DNA of 64,000 nucleotides. Source: Glaciecola nitratireducens FR1064. Lineage in GTDB: Bacteria; Pseudomonadota; Gammaproteobacteria; Enterobacterales; Alteromonadaceae. Shown here one piece after another: positions 28,081-39,128 of the stretch. A program made the position numbers and the translations under genes. The DNA is taken from positions 310,001 through 374,000 of the forward strand of contig NC_016041.1 of NCBI RefSeq assembly GCF_000226565.1. Direction: 5' to 3'. Positions within the stretch are counted from its first letter, which is position 1; every line of letters begins with the position of its first letter. Under the pieces are notes generated by a model. That model was given only the letters and a program-made list of their open reading frames with translations. It was not told the DNA's origin and did not search any database.

Positions 28081-29580
28081 ATGGCAGCAATAGGCATAGA
28101 TTACGGTACGTCAAATTCAGAGGTGGTATATTTTGATGGGAAGCAGCATCACTTCATCAAACTCGACCCCAATGTTGAACAATCGAATAAAATTCGTTCT
28201 TCCGTTTTTGTGTATTACAAAGATGAACTGCCGCGTCCGCCAGTGTCTGCCATTGAGGCTAAAGTATCGCAAATTCAGCGTGCTATTAATGACCAACTTG
28301 AAAAGGCTAAAAACAGCTACTACGAAGCAAAAGATCCGCGAGAGCAGCGCGTTTTTAGTGAAAAAATTGACGACCTGCGTGCGCAGTACCACAACAAGCC
28401 AGCTTTACAGCGCCAAGCTATCCAACTTTTGCTCAAATATATGACAGTGCAAGACCTGTCTTTACATCAACTTGTCGAAACAGGTGAATTTGCGTTTGGC
28501 GAAGAGGGGTTTAAACGTTACCTCAAAACGCCTGATAAAGGGCGTCTAATTTATTCACCGAAAAACTTTCTTGGCGCGCATCTGGTGCCGGGTCAAAAAG
28601 CGGCATTCGTTGGCATGATTGCTAAACAGTTGGCTTACTTCCGCCAAAGCGCAGAGCAGCAGCTTAATCAAACTGTAGATACTGCAGTCATCGGTCGCCC
28701 TGTTAAGTTTCATGGCACAAGAGGCGAAGAAGGCAATAATCAAGCAATCGACATTATGACGGAAGCGGCTAAAGCGGCAGGTTTTGCGCACGTTGAATTC
28801 TTAGAAGAACCGATTGCAGCTGCCTATAAAATTGAACCCAATTTAGCCAAACCAACCAATGTATTAGTAGTCGATATTGGTGGTGGTACTACCGATATTT
28901 GCTGTATTAAGTTGTCACCCGAAAAGCGCACTAACCTCAATCGTCAGCAGGATGTTATGTCAGTTACAGGCGCGCGAATTGGCGGTATGGAGTGTGATAA
29001 AAACTTAATTGTGAAGTCAATCGCGCCCACAATGGGCCAAGACTTGAAGATGACTAATGGTCTGCCTGTGCCACCCACCTATTTTTCTGATATGTGCGCG
29101 GTAGACGATATTCCCAAGCTCAATAGATTCTTCTCTGATGAATATGGTCTGGATATTGCGCAAACAATGTCAATCATTAAAGAGCCTAAACTTTTAGGGC
29201 GCTTGCTAACGGTGCAAGAAGACAAACTTTCAGCACGCTTGGTTAACTCATCTCGTTTGGCGAAAGAAATGCTTTCTTCTAAAGATGAAATCACCTTGCC
29301 ATTGCATTATATCGAGGCCGATTATGACGTTGACTTGTCGGTCGAAGACTTGAATCGTTCTATGAAATCTTGGTTAAGCCGGGTAAAACGCTTAGTTGTG
29401 GAATGCTTAGAAAACAGCAGTGAAGAACCCGAAATGCTATTCATTACAGGTGGAATGAGCTTGTCGCCAATCGTGCGTAAGCAACTTACTGAAGAGATGT
29501 TGCCTAATTTACCGTTAATAGAAGGGGATGCTTTTAATTCGGTTTGCGAGGGCTTGGCGATTCAGGCTGCTAGGCTATAG
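28081..29580 (+). CDS. yegD: Hsp70-family protein YegD
   Basis: A 499-residue actin-fold ATPase related to DnaK. Phosphate-1 motif GIDYGTSNSEVVYFD is at the N-terminus, phosphate-2 motif VLVVDIGGGTTDICC follows in the middle, and the adenosine motif FITGGMSLSPIVRKQL is near the C-terminus. EEPIAAAYKIE is the usual Hsp70 connecting segment. There is no substrate-binding domain, which marks the YegD subgroup. It is about 50 residues longer than E. coli YegD, with a predicted helical insertion around residues 60-110 (VSQIQRAINDQLEKAKNSYY). The client and role are unknown. Confidence 0.92.
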   Translation: MAAIGIDYGTSNSEVVYFDGKQHHFIKLDPNVEQSNKIRSSVFVYYKDELPRPPVSAIEAKVSQIQRAINDQLEKAKNSYYEAKDPREQRVFSEKIDDLRAQYHNKPALQRQAIQLLLKYMTVQDLSLHQLVETGEFAFGEEGFKRYLKTPDKGRLIYSPKNFLGAHLVPGQKAAFVGMIAKQLAYFRQSAEQQLNQTVDTAVIGRPVKFHGTRGEEGNNQAIDIMTEAAKAAGFAHVEFLEEPIAAAYKIEPNLAKPTNVLVVDIGGGTTDICCIKLSPEKRTNLNRQQDVMSVTGARIGGMECDKNLIVKSIAPTMGQDLKMTNGLPVPPTYFSDMCAVDDIPKLNRFFSDEYGLDIAQTMSIIKEPKLLGRLLTVQEDKLSARLVNSSRLAKEMLSSKDEITLPLHYIEADYDVDLSVEDLNRSMKSWLSRVKRLVVECLENSSEEPEMLFITGGMSLSPIVRKQLTEEMLPNLPLIEGDAFNSVCEGLAIQAARL

Positions 29581-29668
29581 AAGTCGACTTTTATGCCTGC
29601 AGTAAATCGGTTTCTTTATGATCTCTAGCCTCTTATGTGGGGTAATAAAATTACAATCTGTAGAAACA

Positions 29669-29701
29669 CACTACTTTTTTGATTTAAAATCAAAAGTGGT
29701 G
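29669..29701 (+). terminator. Bulged hairpin downstream of yegD
   Basis: CACTACTTTT at 29669-29678 pairs with AAAAGTGGTG at 29692-29701, with an inner GATTT/AAATC extension and a 2-base bulge. No clear T-run follows, so termination is only a guess; it could also affect the mRNA leader of the RND adaptor. Confidence 0.35.
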
Positions 29702-29784
29702 CTCTAGTGGTTTGCGTAAACTTAGCAATTTGAGCTTGAAGTGTTTTGATACTTGAATATTTTTAAAATAATCTTGGAGAAATA

Positions 29785-30861
29785 ATGCGGGCTAGTGCAA
29801 AAGTAATCTTATTTAGTTTGCTACTCACTGTATTTGTTAATACTCATGCTGACGCGCAAAGCTCGCCCGTTGATGTTTCTGTTACTTATCCTTCGGTAAC
29901 TAAAAATTATCAAACCTTATCACTAACGGGGACGATAGAATCGTCTCAAGACGCCTTATTATCGCCCCTTGAATCTGGTGTTGTTGCAGAACTTTTTGTT
30001 GAAGTGGGTGATGAAGTCAAACAAGGCCAAGCTTTGTTAGCCTTAGATAATAAACTTGGGCTATTAGCAGAACGTCAAGCTCAGGCTAACTTAAAAGCTG
30101 CCGAAGTAGCGCTTTCTGAGGCACAACGCTTATACAAAGAAGTCGATACGCTTTCAAAACAACAGCTAGCCGCCAAAACAGTTGTAGAAGAACGCTTAAC
30201 TAATGTCGCGAGAGCCGAAGCCGAGCTCTCTAGGCTGAAAGCTACTCTGGACCTGCAGCAAGAAATCCTTAAAAGACATGTGTTAACCGCGCCATTTTCG
30301 GGTGTGATTTATCAACGGCTGGTAGATGTGGGAGAGTGGATTACGCCTGCAAGCGGTGTGCTAGCCATTGTCTCTCAGCAAGACAAACGCTTGAGCATTG
30401 AGGTGCCGCAAGAATATTACGGTGTTTTTAGTAAGCTTAATTCCCCCATTAAAGTGATGCCCGATAGTCATAATCAATACATTGTAATGGGCAGCATTCA
30501 GCGACTAGTTGGCGTATCTAACAGACAAACGCGATCTTTTACCGCACACATTGCCCTTCCTTCCGATGCGAAAATGCTAATTGGTATGTCTGCTCAGGCA
30601 GAAGTTAACCTACCTGACACAGAGCAAACGGCTTTTTGGTTGCCTGCTTCGGCACTAAAACAGCACCCCGATGGCGGTTGGAGTATTTTCGCTGCCGTAG
30701 ATAATCGTGCCAAACGTGTGATAGTTGAGATTTTAAAAGAGCGCGGTGATTTGGTCTTAGTGACTAATGCGAGTGTTGATCAAGCATACGTAACTACTGG
30801 TGTTGAATTGTTAAGTGACAATGTACAGCTCAATATCAATGAGAATGCACCAGCCTCATGA
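29785..30861 (+). CDS. RND efflux periplasmic adaptor (second system)
   Basis: A 358-residue periplasmic adaptor. It has a cleavable signal peptide (AKVILFSLLLTVFVNTHADA/QS), a first lipoyl half SPLESGVVAELFVEVGDEVK, an alpha-hairpin about 85-160 (LAERQAQANLKAAEVALSEA...), a second lipoyl half VLTAPFSGVIYQRLVDVGEW, then beta-barrel and membrane-proximal domains (IGMSAQAEVNLP, FWLPASALKQHPDG). It overlaps the pump gene by 4 bp (ATGA), so translation is coupled. A GGAG ribosome site sits at 29775. It differs from the other adaptor in the window in having a signal peptide instead of an uncleaved anchor. Confidence 0.92.
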   Translation: MRASAKVILFSLLLTVFVNTHADAQSSPVDVSVTYPSVTKNYQTLSLTGTIESSQDALLSPLESGVVAELFVEVGDEVKQGQALLALDNKLGLLAERQAQANLKAAEVALSEAQRLYKEVDTLSKQQLAAKTVVEERLTNVARAEAELSRLKATLDLQQEILKRHVLTAPFSGVIYQRLVDVGEWITPASGVLAIVSQQDKRLSIEVPQEYYGVFSKLNSPIKVMPDSHNQYIVMGSIQRLVGVSNRQTRSFTAHIALPSDAKMLIGMSAQAEVNLPDTEQTAFWLPASALKQHPDGGWSIFAAVDNRAKRVIVEILKERGDLVLVTNASVDQAYVTTGVELLSDNVQLNINENAPAS

Positions 30862-33800
30862 TTGAGTCAGCCATCAAACGCGGCATTTTGGTTGCAGTAA
30901 TAGTTAGCATCAGCTGTATTTTGGGAATTGTTGCTGCCATCAGTATTCCTGTTCAGATGATCCCAGACCTTGAGGTACGCACAATTTCAGTGCGCACTGG
31001 CTGGCCTGGAGCCACTCCGCAAGATGTTGAAAAAGAAATCCTGATCGAGCAAGAGCGTTATTTACGCAGCGTGACCGGTCTTCAGCGCATGATATCGTTA
31101 GCAGAGATGGGACAGGGGAATATTGAGCTAGAGTTTCCATTTGGCGTTGACGTTAATGAGTCTTTGATCCGCGTAAGTAATGCGCTAAGTCAAGTACCTA
31201 GCTACCCTGAAAATGTTGATCAACCTAGGTTGTTTTCTGATTCGTTTTCTAGCAATGCGTTTATGTATTTTCAGTTGATTCCTGTTGATGGCAACCCGAT
31301 GGAGCTAGACATCGACATGCTGTTCAATTTTGCTGATGAAGTAATTCGACCTCGCATGGAAAGTGTCCCTGGGGTATCGCAAATTGAAATTCGCGGTGGT
31401 TCAGAAAGACAAATTCAAATTAATATTGATGCAGCTAAGCTGGCGCAGCGTGGCATAAGCCTCACTCAAGTTCGAGACGCCATTCGTAGTCGTAATTCTG
31501 ACTCATCGGCTGGTGATATTGAGGACGGGAATAGCCGCTTTTTATTGCGTGTGGTTGGGCGTTTTGAGGAGCTCAGTGAGCTTAGAAACGCCATTATTCA
31601 ACGCAATGGAAACAGCAATGTATATTTAAAAGATGTCGCTACGGTCAAGCTTGACCATTTTGAAAAACGTGAGCTTTCTTATGCGAATGGAGAACGTAAT
31701 TTAGGCGTATCAGTGCGTCGCGAGACGGGTTCTAACGTGATCGAGATTAAGCAACAAATATTGCCGATTGTAGCCGAGCTAAATGAACAGCTTTTAGCAG
31801 CCAACGGCTTGAAAATGGAGCTCTTCAGTGACGACGTAATATACGTATCCAGTTCGCTTAAAAATGTTTGGATCAATCTGCTGTTGGGCGCAGGCTTGGC
31901 AACTTTGGTGATGTTTTACTTTCTGCGTTCCGCCCGCACAACGTTAATCGGCGTGATTGGCATTCCTTTGTGCACCATTGCTGCTTTTATCGCACTCTTA
32001 GCTTTTGGCCGCACGATTAACGTCATATCAATGGCGGGTGTTGCTTTTGCTATCGGGATGACGGTGGACAACACCATCGTAGTGCTAGAATCTATTGTGC
32101 AGTTTAGACGCAAAGGATTAGCTAAGTTAGAAGCAGCCATAGAGGGTGTAAAAGACGTGTGGCCCGCCGTGTTAGCGTCCACAGCGACTACGATTTTAGT
32201 TTTCGCGCCCATTTTATTTATTCAGCAAGAAGCCGGACAGCTCTATTCCGACGTCGCAATCGCGATATCAGGTGCTATTTTAGCTTCCATGTTGGTCGCT
32301 ATTTTCGTTGTTCCCGTTGCAATGGGAAGACTCAATAGTAATGCATCTGAAGAGAAAGGGATGCAGCAGCGCGTGGCGAATCAATGTAAAGCATTAGTGG
32401 AAAAAGTAACTGCCACTGTCTTTAGAGCAAGGGTTGTAGCGGGGTCTTTCATTGTAATAATAATGACAAGCGCTTATTTGTTAATGCCTGCTGCTGAATA
32501 TTTGCCTGAGGGGGAAGAGCCTAAAGCATTCTCGACGATGACAGCGCCTCCTGATTTTAACTTAAGCAAAATGGAACAGATTGGCGACGAGTTGCGCGCG
32601 TATTTTACGCCTTTTGTAGAGGCTGACCCTGACGCTTTTGCCAAGGGTGAAGCCGAAATGCCCTCACTATTATTTTATAACATGCGAGTGAATATCGGCG
32701 GCATTTGGATGGTCAGTATGCCAACCAATCCTGAAGAGGTTGGCGCCATGATGGACATTATTACCAACAAATTTGAGAGCTACGAGGGAATGCGTGCGTT
32801 CTCGTCTAGGGGCTCTATTATTTCTAGCAACGATGGTGGCACTCGAGCTGTAGCAGTAGAAATTGCCGGTAGCGACATCGAACAACTGTACAAAGCCGCC
32901 AATGCAGTATTTAAAAAAGCGGATAGTTATTTCAATAATCCTCAGCTTAACTCTGACCCAAGCTCGCTAACCTTGGAGCAACCTTTCATTGAAATTCGAC
33001 CAAATTGGCAGCGATTGGCCGAGTTGGGAATGAATGCCAGTGACTTTGGGTACTCCGTAGCGGCAGTAAGCGACGGTGCTTTTGTTGATGAATTTCTTTT
33101 AAACGACGACAAAGTTGATATGTTTATGTTTAGCGGCGCAGGCAATCAGCAAACCATCCAGCAGCTTGCTTCGACTCCTATTTTAACGCCAGCGGGAAAT
33201 GTTCTACCGCTTAATTCTTTAGCAACACTGCTCGAAAGTAAAAGCAGCGATTCGGTAAGACGTATAGACGGCGAACGCACGGTGTCGGTATACATTATCC
33301 CTCCGCGCGAAGTGGCGCTTGAAACTGCCGTGAAAACTGTGCGCGAGCAACTTTTACCTGAATTGCGTAGGGAAGGAGCAATTGCGCAAGGTTTAAAGGT
33401 CAGCATTTCAGGTGCTGCAGATCAGTTAGAGGCTACTCAGGAATCTCTTTCACAAAACTTTATTATCGCAGTAGCTCTTTGCTATTTGTTACTGGTCGCG
33501 ATATTCAGTCACTGGGGCTATCCTTTGTTTGTGTTAGCTATGATCCCACTGGGGATGGCAGGTGGTTTACTTGGTTTGATTGCGCTAAATGGGGTTAATG
33601 GATTATTTGGTGGTGGCTATCAGCCATTCGACATGATTACCATGCTGGGCTTCTTAATTTTGTTAGGCACGGTGGTGAATAATCCAATTTTGATAGTAGA
33701 CCAGACCCGACGTAATTTACAGAAAGGCAAAGAACTAAGCGATGCTGTTAAAAGTGCGGTTGAAACCCGACTGCGACCCATCATGATGTCGACCACAACG

Positions 33801-33974
33801 ACTATTTTTGGCTTAGCGCCTTTGGTACTGATCCCTGGAGAGGGCACAGAGCTATATCGTGGAGTGGGGATAATCGTTTTAAGCGGAATATTTGTGTCGA
33901 CTATTTTGAGTCTTACATTTTTACCAGCTTTGTTAGTTGCGGTGTTGACTCAAAGGTCGAAAAAAGCGGCTTGA
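30858..33974 (+). CDS. RND efflux pump permease (second system)
   Basis: A 1038-residue 12-helix RND transporter with the usual two-fold repeat. It opens with IKRGILVAVIVSISCILGIV and porter-domain PVQMIPDLEVRTISVRTGWP. In TM4 the proton-relay pair reads D404-N405 (FAIGMTVDNTIVVLESIVQF), with Asn in place of the second Asp of AcrB-like pumps. The VDN form is seen in other RND subgroups, so the pump is probably active but of a different branch from the HAE1 pump at 14081-17185. TM11-12 are LGFLILLGTVVNNPILIVDQ and GVGIIVLSGIFVSTILSLTF. No outer-membrane channel gene follows; the substrate is unknown. Confidence 0.93.
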   Translation: MIESAIKRGILVAVIVSISCILGIVAAISIPVQMIPDLEVRTISVRTGWPGATPQDVEKEILIEQERYLRSVTGLQRMISLAEMGQGNIELEFPFGVDVNESLIRVSNALSQVPSYPENVDQPRLFSDSFSSNAFMYFQLIPVDGNPMELDIDMLFNFADEVIRPRMESVPGVSQIEIRGGSERQIQINIDAAKLAQRGISLTQVRDAIRSRNSDSSAGDIEDGNSRFLLRVVGRFEELSELRNAIIQRNGNSNVYLKDVATVKLDHFEKRELSYANGERNLGVSVRRETGSNVIEIKQQILPIVAELNEQLLAANGLKMELFSDDVIYVSSSLKNVWINLLLGAGLATLVMFYFLRSARTTLIGVIGIPLCTIAAFIALLAFGRTINVISMAGVAFAIGMTVDNTIVVLESIVQFRRKGLAKLEAAIEGVKDVWPAVLASTATTILVFAPILFIQQEAGQLYSDVAIAISGAILASMLVAIFVVPVAMGRLNSNASEEKGMQQRVANQCKALVEKVTATVFRARVVAGSFIVIIMTSAYLLMPAAEYLPEGEEPKAFSTMTAPPDFNLSKMEQIGDELRAYFTPFVEADPDAFAKGEAEMPSLLFYNMRVNIGGIWMVSMPTNPEEVGAMMDIITNKFESYEGMRAFSSRGSIISSNDGGTRAVAVEIAGSDIEQLYKAANAVFKKADSYFNNPQLNSDPSSLTLEQPFIEIRPNWQRLAELGMNASDFGYSVAAVSDGAFVDEFLLNDDKVDMFMFSGAGNQQTIQQLASTPILTPAGNVLPLNSLATLLESKSSDSVRRIDGERTVSVYIIPPREVALETAVKTVREQLLPELRREGAIAQGLKVSISGAADQLEATQESLSQNFIIAVALCYLLLVAIFSHWGYPLFVLAMIPLGMAGGLLGLIALNGVNGLFGGGYQPFDMITMLGFLILLGTVVNNPILIVDQTRRNLQKGKELSDAVKSAVETRLRPIMMSTTTTIFGLAPLVLIPGEGTELYRGVGIIVLSGIFVSTILSLTFLPALLVAVLTQRSKKAA

Positions 33975-33993
33975 GAAATTATCGAGAGAAATA

Positions 33994-34018
33994 TTAATTA
34001 ACACTGACCCCTTTATTT
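33994..34018. repeat. One-armed relic of the GGGGTCAG palindromic repeat
   Basis: This 25-bp stretch matches the right end of the large palindrome at 41191-41215 at 23 of 25 positions (shared block CTGACCCCTTTATTT). No opposite arm is found within 100 bp upstream. It sits 20 bp after the stop of the RND permease gene. Confidence 0.7.
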
Positions 34019-34087
34019 CTCAGCTTGTAAAGGCGGGACAATGTTTGTATGTTAGTAATTATAAAAACTACATCAGAGCAATCAAGC

Positions 34088-36577
34088 ATGAGACCTCACA
34101 CTCCATATACAAATTCATTTGAAAAACTAGCGTGGCGCAAGTTAACGACGGCGTTTGTCGCATTATTGATTATGCTAACGATATCAACAATGGCTTCTGC
34201 ACAGTGGGTCAATCATTATCCAAAAGTAGATGATTTTGGTCACCAATTGTATTTGGAACAACATGAGTTGCCCATACATACCTTCGGTATTACCGATCCC
34301 GCTCCTTCGCCTGATGGCAAAACAGTTGCTATAGCATCGAAAGGTTGGATTTGGCTGCTTAACCTAGAAAGCGGAGTGGCGAAACGTTTTACTGATTCTG
34401 GCGCGGTTGATTCGCGACCAAGATGGTCTCCGAATGGCAAGCGCTTAACGTTTGTTCGTGATTTTGGTGACGATACCGCAGTCGTTATCAAAGAGTTAGA
34501 TAGCGGTAAAGAAACCGTTATTAATAGCACTGCAATCGACATCGACCCTGAGTTTTCCGCCGACGGACGGTACTTATATTACAGCAGCGGAATTTCTGGA
34601 TCTCTGAATCTATATCAGCGAGAAATTGCCAGTGCAACACAGCAGGAAATTAGCAATTTAAAACAGGTGGAACGCAACGTCAGGCGCTTAGCTAGTGGAC
34701 AAGGGATAGTGTATTTGCATGGTGATGGCGCGCATCGAGTATTAAGACACCGCGACTTTTTAGCCGGTAGCGATGAGATAATTAAAGCTCAGACGCTCAC
34801 ATACCATCTTTCTAGCGATGTACATCCAACTCGTGATTTACTAGTGTACAGCGCACCTATCGATAACGATTACCATCTTTGGACCATGGATATGTCTGAC
34901 CAAAGAGTATCCAAAAGATTAACTACTGGAACTAGCTTTGCGTTAACGCCTGCATTTAGTGCTGATGGCAATCAAATCTATTACGTTCAATTAAGCGATA
35001 ATCGTCAGTTTCAACTTATGCGCATGGGTACCTATGGCAGCAAGCCGGAGGAAGTTCAGGTGACGACTTGGGATTACAAAGCACCCTCTGGCCAGTTAAA
35101 TATCTCTATATTTGATGGGCAGCAGTCTCCTGTGGCTGCCCGCTTATCCATCGTATCGGCTGACGGTCATCCTGTTTCAAATCCAAAGGGCGCAACTTTT
35201 GTTGACCCTCAAACAGGGCGTACCTATTTTTACGTCGACAAATCAATAAGTTTGACCCTACCAACAGGTGAATATGAAGTTCTGGCTGCGCGCGGACCGC
35301 TGACGAATTTAGTATCGCGAACACTGAAGGTTAAAAAATCTAAGACAGAGCAACTCAAAATCGAGCTTGCACCTATATGGGACAGCAGCAGAGCAGGTTA
35401 CTATTCAGCAGATTTTCATGGTCATCTTAATGGTGACGGTCACCAACGCGCGACCCATGAGGACGCCCTGCTGCAAATGCAGGGAGAGGACCTCAATATG
35501 CTTTCACCTATGTCCTGGAACCGATGGGAACGCCTCATCGACAGCGACATTGTGGGTAAACGCACAACGCAAGATGCATATACCGTTGTTCAGGGCCAAG
35601 AGGTACGCTCTCATTTTCATGGGCACATAGGCTTACTTAATGTCACCGAACCCTTTACGCCTTGGTTTTTTGGGCCGAATAACCCGACATTGGGTGACCC
35701 TGATTTGACTAATGCGGATGTGTTCGCCTATGCCAACAAAGTGGGCGCCTTTGCCACGTATGTGCATTCAGTGGGTGATGATGAAGACCCTTTTTCTACT
35801 GAAGGTAACATAAACGGCATTCCTTTAGAGCTTGTATCAGACGGCGTGCTAGAACCTAAGATGGGATTAGAGTTGGTGTGCGCATGGACAAGTCCTCTCG
35901 GTACCTCTGAGCTTTGGTATCGTTTGCTCAACATTGGCCAACCTGTCATTGCTATGTCGGGCACAGATACTTGGGTAGATTTTCATCGCACCCCTGCTGT
36001 GGGCACAGGTCGCGCCTATGTGCGCCCGCTGAACGAAAATAGCGATGCCGACCCCATTCTTGCTGGAGCACTTGCTGGAAGAAGTTTTTTAAGCACGGGG
36101 CCGATGATAGCGTTCTCATTAGATAATGGCGCTAAGCCTGGCGATGTGAGCGACAGCGGTAAGCAAAATTACACATTAAGCCTCGCAAGTACGGTCGCTT
36201 TGGAAAAAGTTGAAATTGTCGTCAACGGAAAGGTTGTACAAACGCTCGCAAGCATAAAGAGTGGTGAAACGAAAAATTATCAAGGCCAAGTAGAATTGCC
36301 TGAGGGCGGGTGGATTGCTGCGCGGGCTTATGCATCAGAGCAGCGAGCAGACAGCTGGCCAAGTATGCATGCAAGGCCGTTTGCGCATTCATCACCCATT
36401 TGGATAAAACAGATAGGTAGCACGACTACAGCGGATAAAGCTAAAGCCGCTGGCGAACTGATTCGTGCAATCGATGCAGCCGAAATACGAGCTAAAAAAG
36501 CCTATGGCGAAAAACCAATGCCGAGACTGTATCAGCGTTTTGATGAGGCTCGTAAAGCATTGTTAAATATGCAATAA
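34088..36577 (+). CDS. Secreted beta-propeller plus CehA/McbA-type metallohydrolase
   Basis: About 829 residues from the chosen start ATG 34088; an in-frame ATG at 34049 would add 13 residues. The chosen start gives a normal signal peptide (LTTAFVALLIMLTISTMASA/QW). Residues about 45-330 are TolB/PD40-like propeller repeats (APSPDGKTVAIASKGWIWLL, PRWSPNGKRLTFVRDFGDDT, PEFSADGRYLYYSSGISGSL). Next comes a short Ig-like segment, then a PHP/CehA-like domain starting ADFHGHLNGDGHQRATHEDA, where clustered His and Asp would bind metal, and VQGQEVRSHFHGHIGLLNVT. The C-terminal tail is helical. CehA/McbA enzymes cleave carbaryl esters, but many relatives have unknown substrates. It lies 113 bp after the RND pump. 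Confidence 0.8.
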   Translation: MRPHTPYTNSFEKLAWRKLTTAFVALLIMLTISTMASAQWVNHYPKVDDFGHQLYLEQHELPIHTFGITDPAPSPDGKTVAIASKGWIWLLNLESGVAKRFTDSGAVDSRPRWSPNGKRLTFVRDFGDDTAVVIKELDSGKETVINSTAIDIDPEFSADGRYLYYSSGISGSLNLYQREIASATQQEISNLKQVERNVRRLASGQGIVYLHGDGAHRVLRHRDFLAGSDEIIKAQTLTYHLSSDVHPTRDLLVYSAPIDNDYHLWTMDMSDQRVSKRLTTGTSFALTPAFSADGNQIYYVQLSDNRQFQLMRMGTYGSKPEEVQVTTWDYKAPSGQLNISIFDGQQSPVAARLSIVSADGHPVSNPKGATFVDPQTGRTYFYVDKSISLTLPTGEYEVLAARGPLTNLVSRTLKVKKSKTEQLKIELAPIWDSSRAGYYSADFHGHLNGDGHQRATHEDALLQMQGEDLNMLSPMSWNRWERLIDSDIVGKRTTQDAYTVVQGQEVRSHFHGHIGLLNVTEPFTPWFFGPNNPTLGDPDLTNADVFAYANKVGAFATYVHSVGDDEDPFSTEGNINGIPLELVSDGVLEPKMGLELVCAWTSPLGTSELWYRLLNIGQPVIAMSGTDTWVDFHRTPAVGTGRAYVRPLNENSDADPILAGALAGRSFLSTGPMIAFSLDNGAKPGDVSDSGKQNYTLSLASTVALEKVEIVVNGKVVQTLASIKSGETKNYQGQVELPEGGWIAARAYASEQRADSWPSMHARPFAHSSPIWIKQIGSTTTADKAKAAGELIRAIDAAEIRAKKAYGEKPMPRLYQRFDEARKALLNMQ

Positions 36578-36877
36578 AGGCGCGGTTGTTTTTCATTCTT
36601 CGCGCCTTTATGAATACTACTATGAGAGCCGATACTTTCTGTTAGTTCAGCAGATCGGTTCTCAATTTTTAAGTCTGCTATAACGCTGTTTTTGGGTTTG
36701 AACTCCATTGATTATCCTGTTCGCTCGTCAGGCATCAAAAGTTTGATAGCTTTTTGCTATCGAACTTACAGGTGTTCCCCTCACACTGGAAATTAGAATG
36801 ATACTTTTTTGTAGGCCTACGGAAGTAATGAAATCAATCACTCCGTTTAGACCAAGATTTAACTAACCTCTTAACTT
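36578..36877. other. Convergent intergenic region with three hairpins
   Basis: A 300-bp gap between the convergent CehA-like and fadH genes. Hairpin 1: TAAAGGCGCG/CGCGCCTTTA at 36575-36610, overlapping the stop codon, with a 16-base loop. Hairpin 2: an 11-bp stem with one wobble at 36623-36664, followed by ATTTTT, the best terminator candidate for the plus strand. Hairpin 3: AGTTTGATAGC with its partner to 36768 and a TTTTT loop. No ORF was recognised. Confidence 0.6.
36623..36670 (+). terminator. Probable terminator of the CehA-like gene
   Basis: TGAGAGCCGAT pairs with ATCGGTTCTCA (one G-T wobble) across a 20-base loop and is followed by ATTTTT. The loop is long, so termination strength is uncertain. 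Confidence 0.55.
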
Positions 36878-38956
<2,079 letters not shown>

Positions 38957-39128
38957 TTAACATAAATATAGAGCTCCTTTCAGAATATTAATGCTTTTTT
39001 TGAGTTCTTTCATATCGCAATAGCTGAACTGTGCAAATTTTACTCTAGACTTTATTAAGGCATCCGATATAAGTTAATGAGAAGTCAAACGACACAGTTC
39101 GAAGAACTAAGCACCAAAGGCCCAAAAT

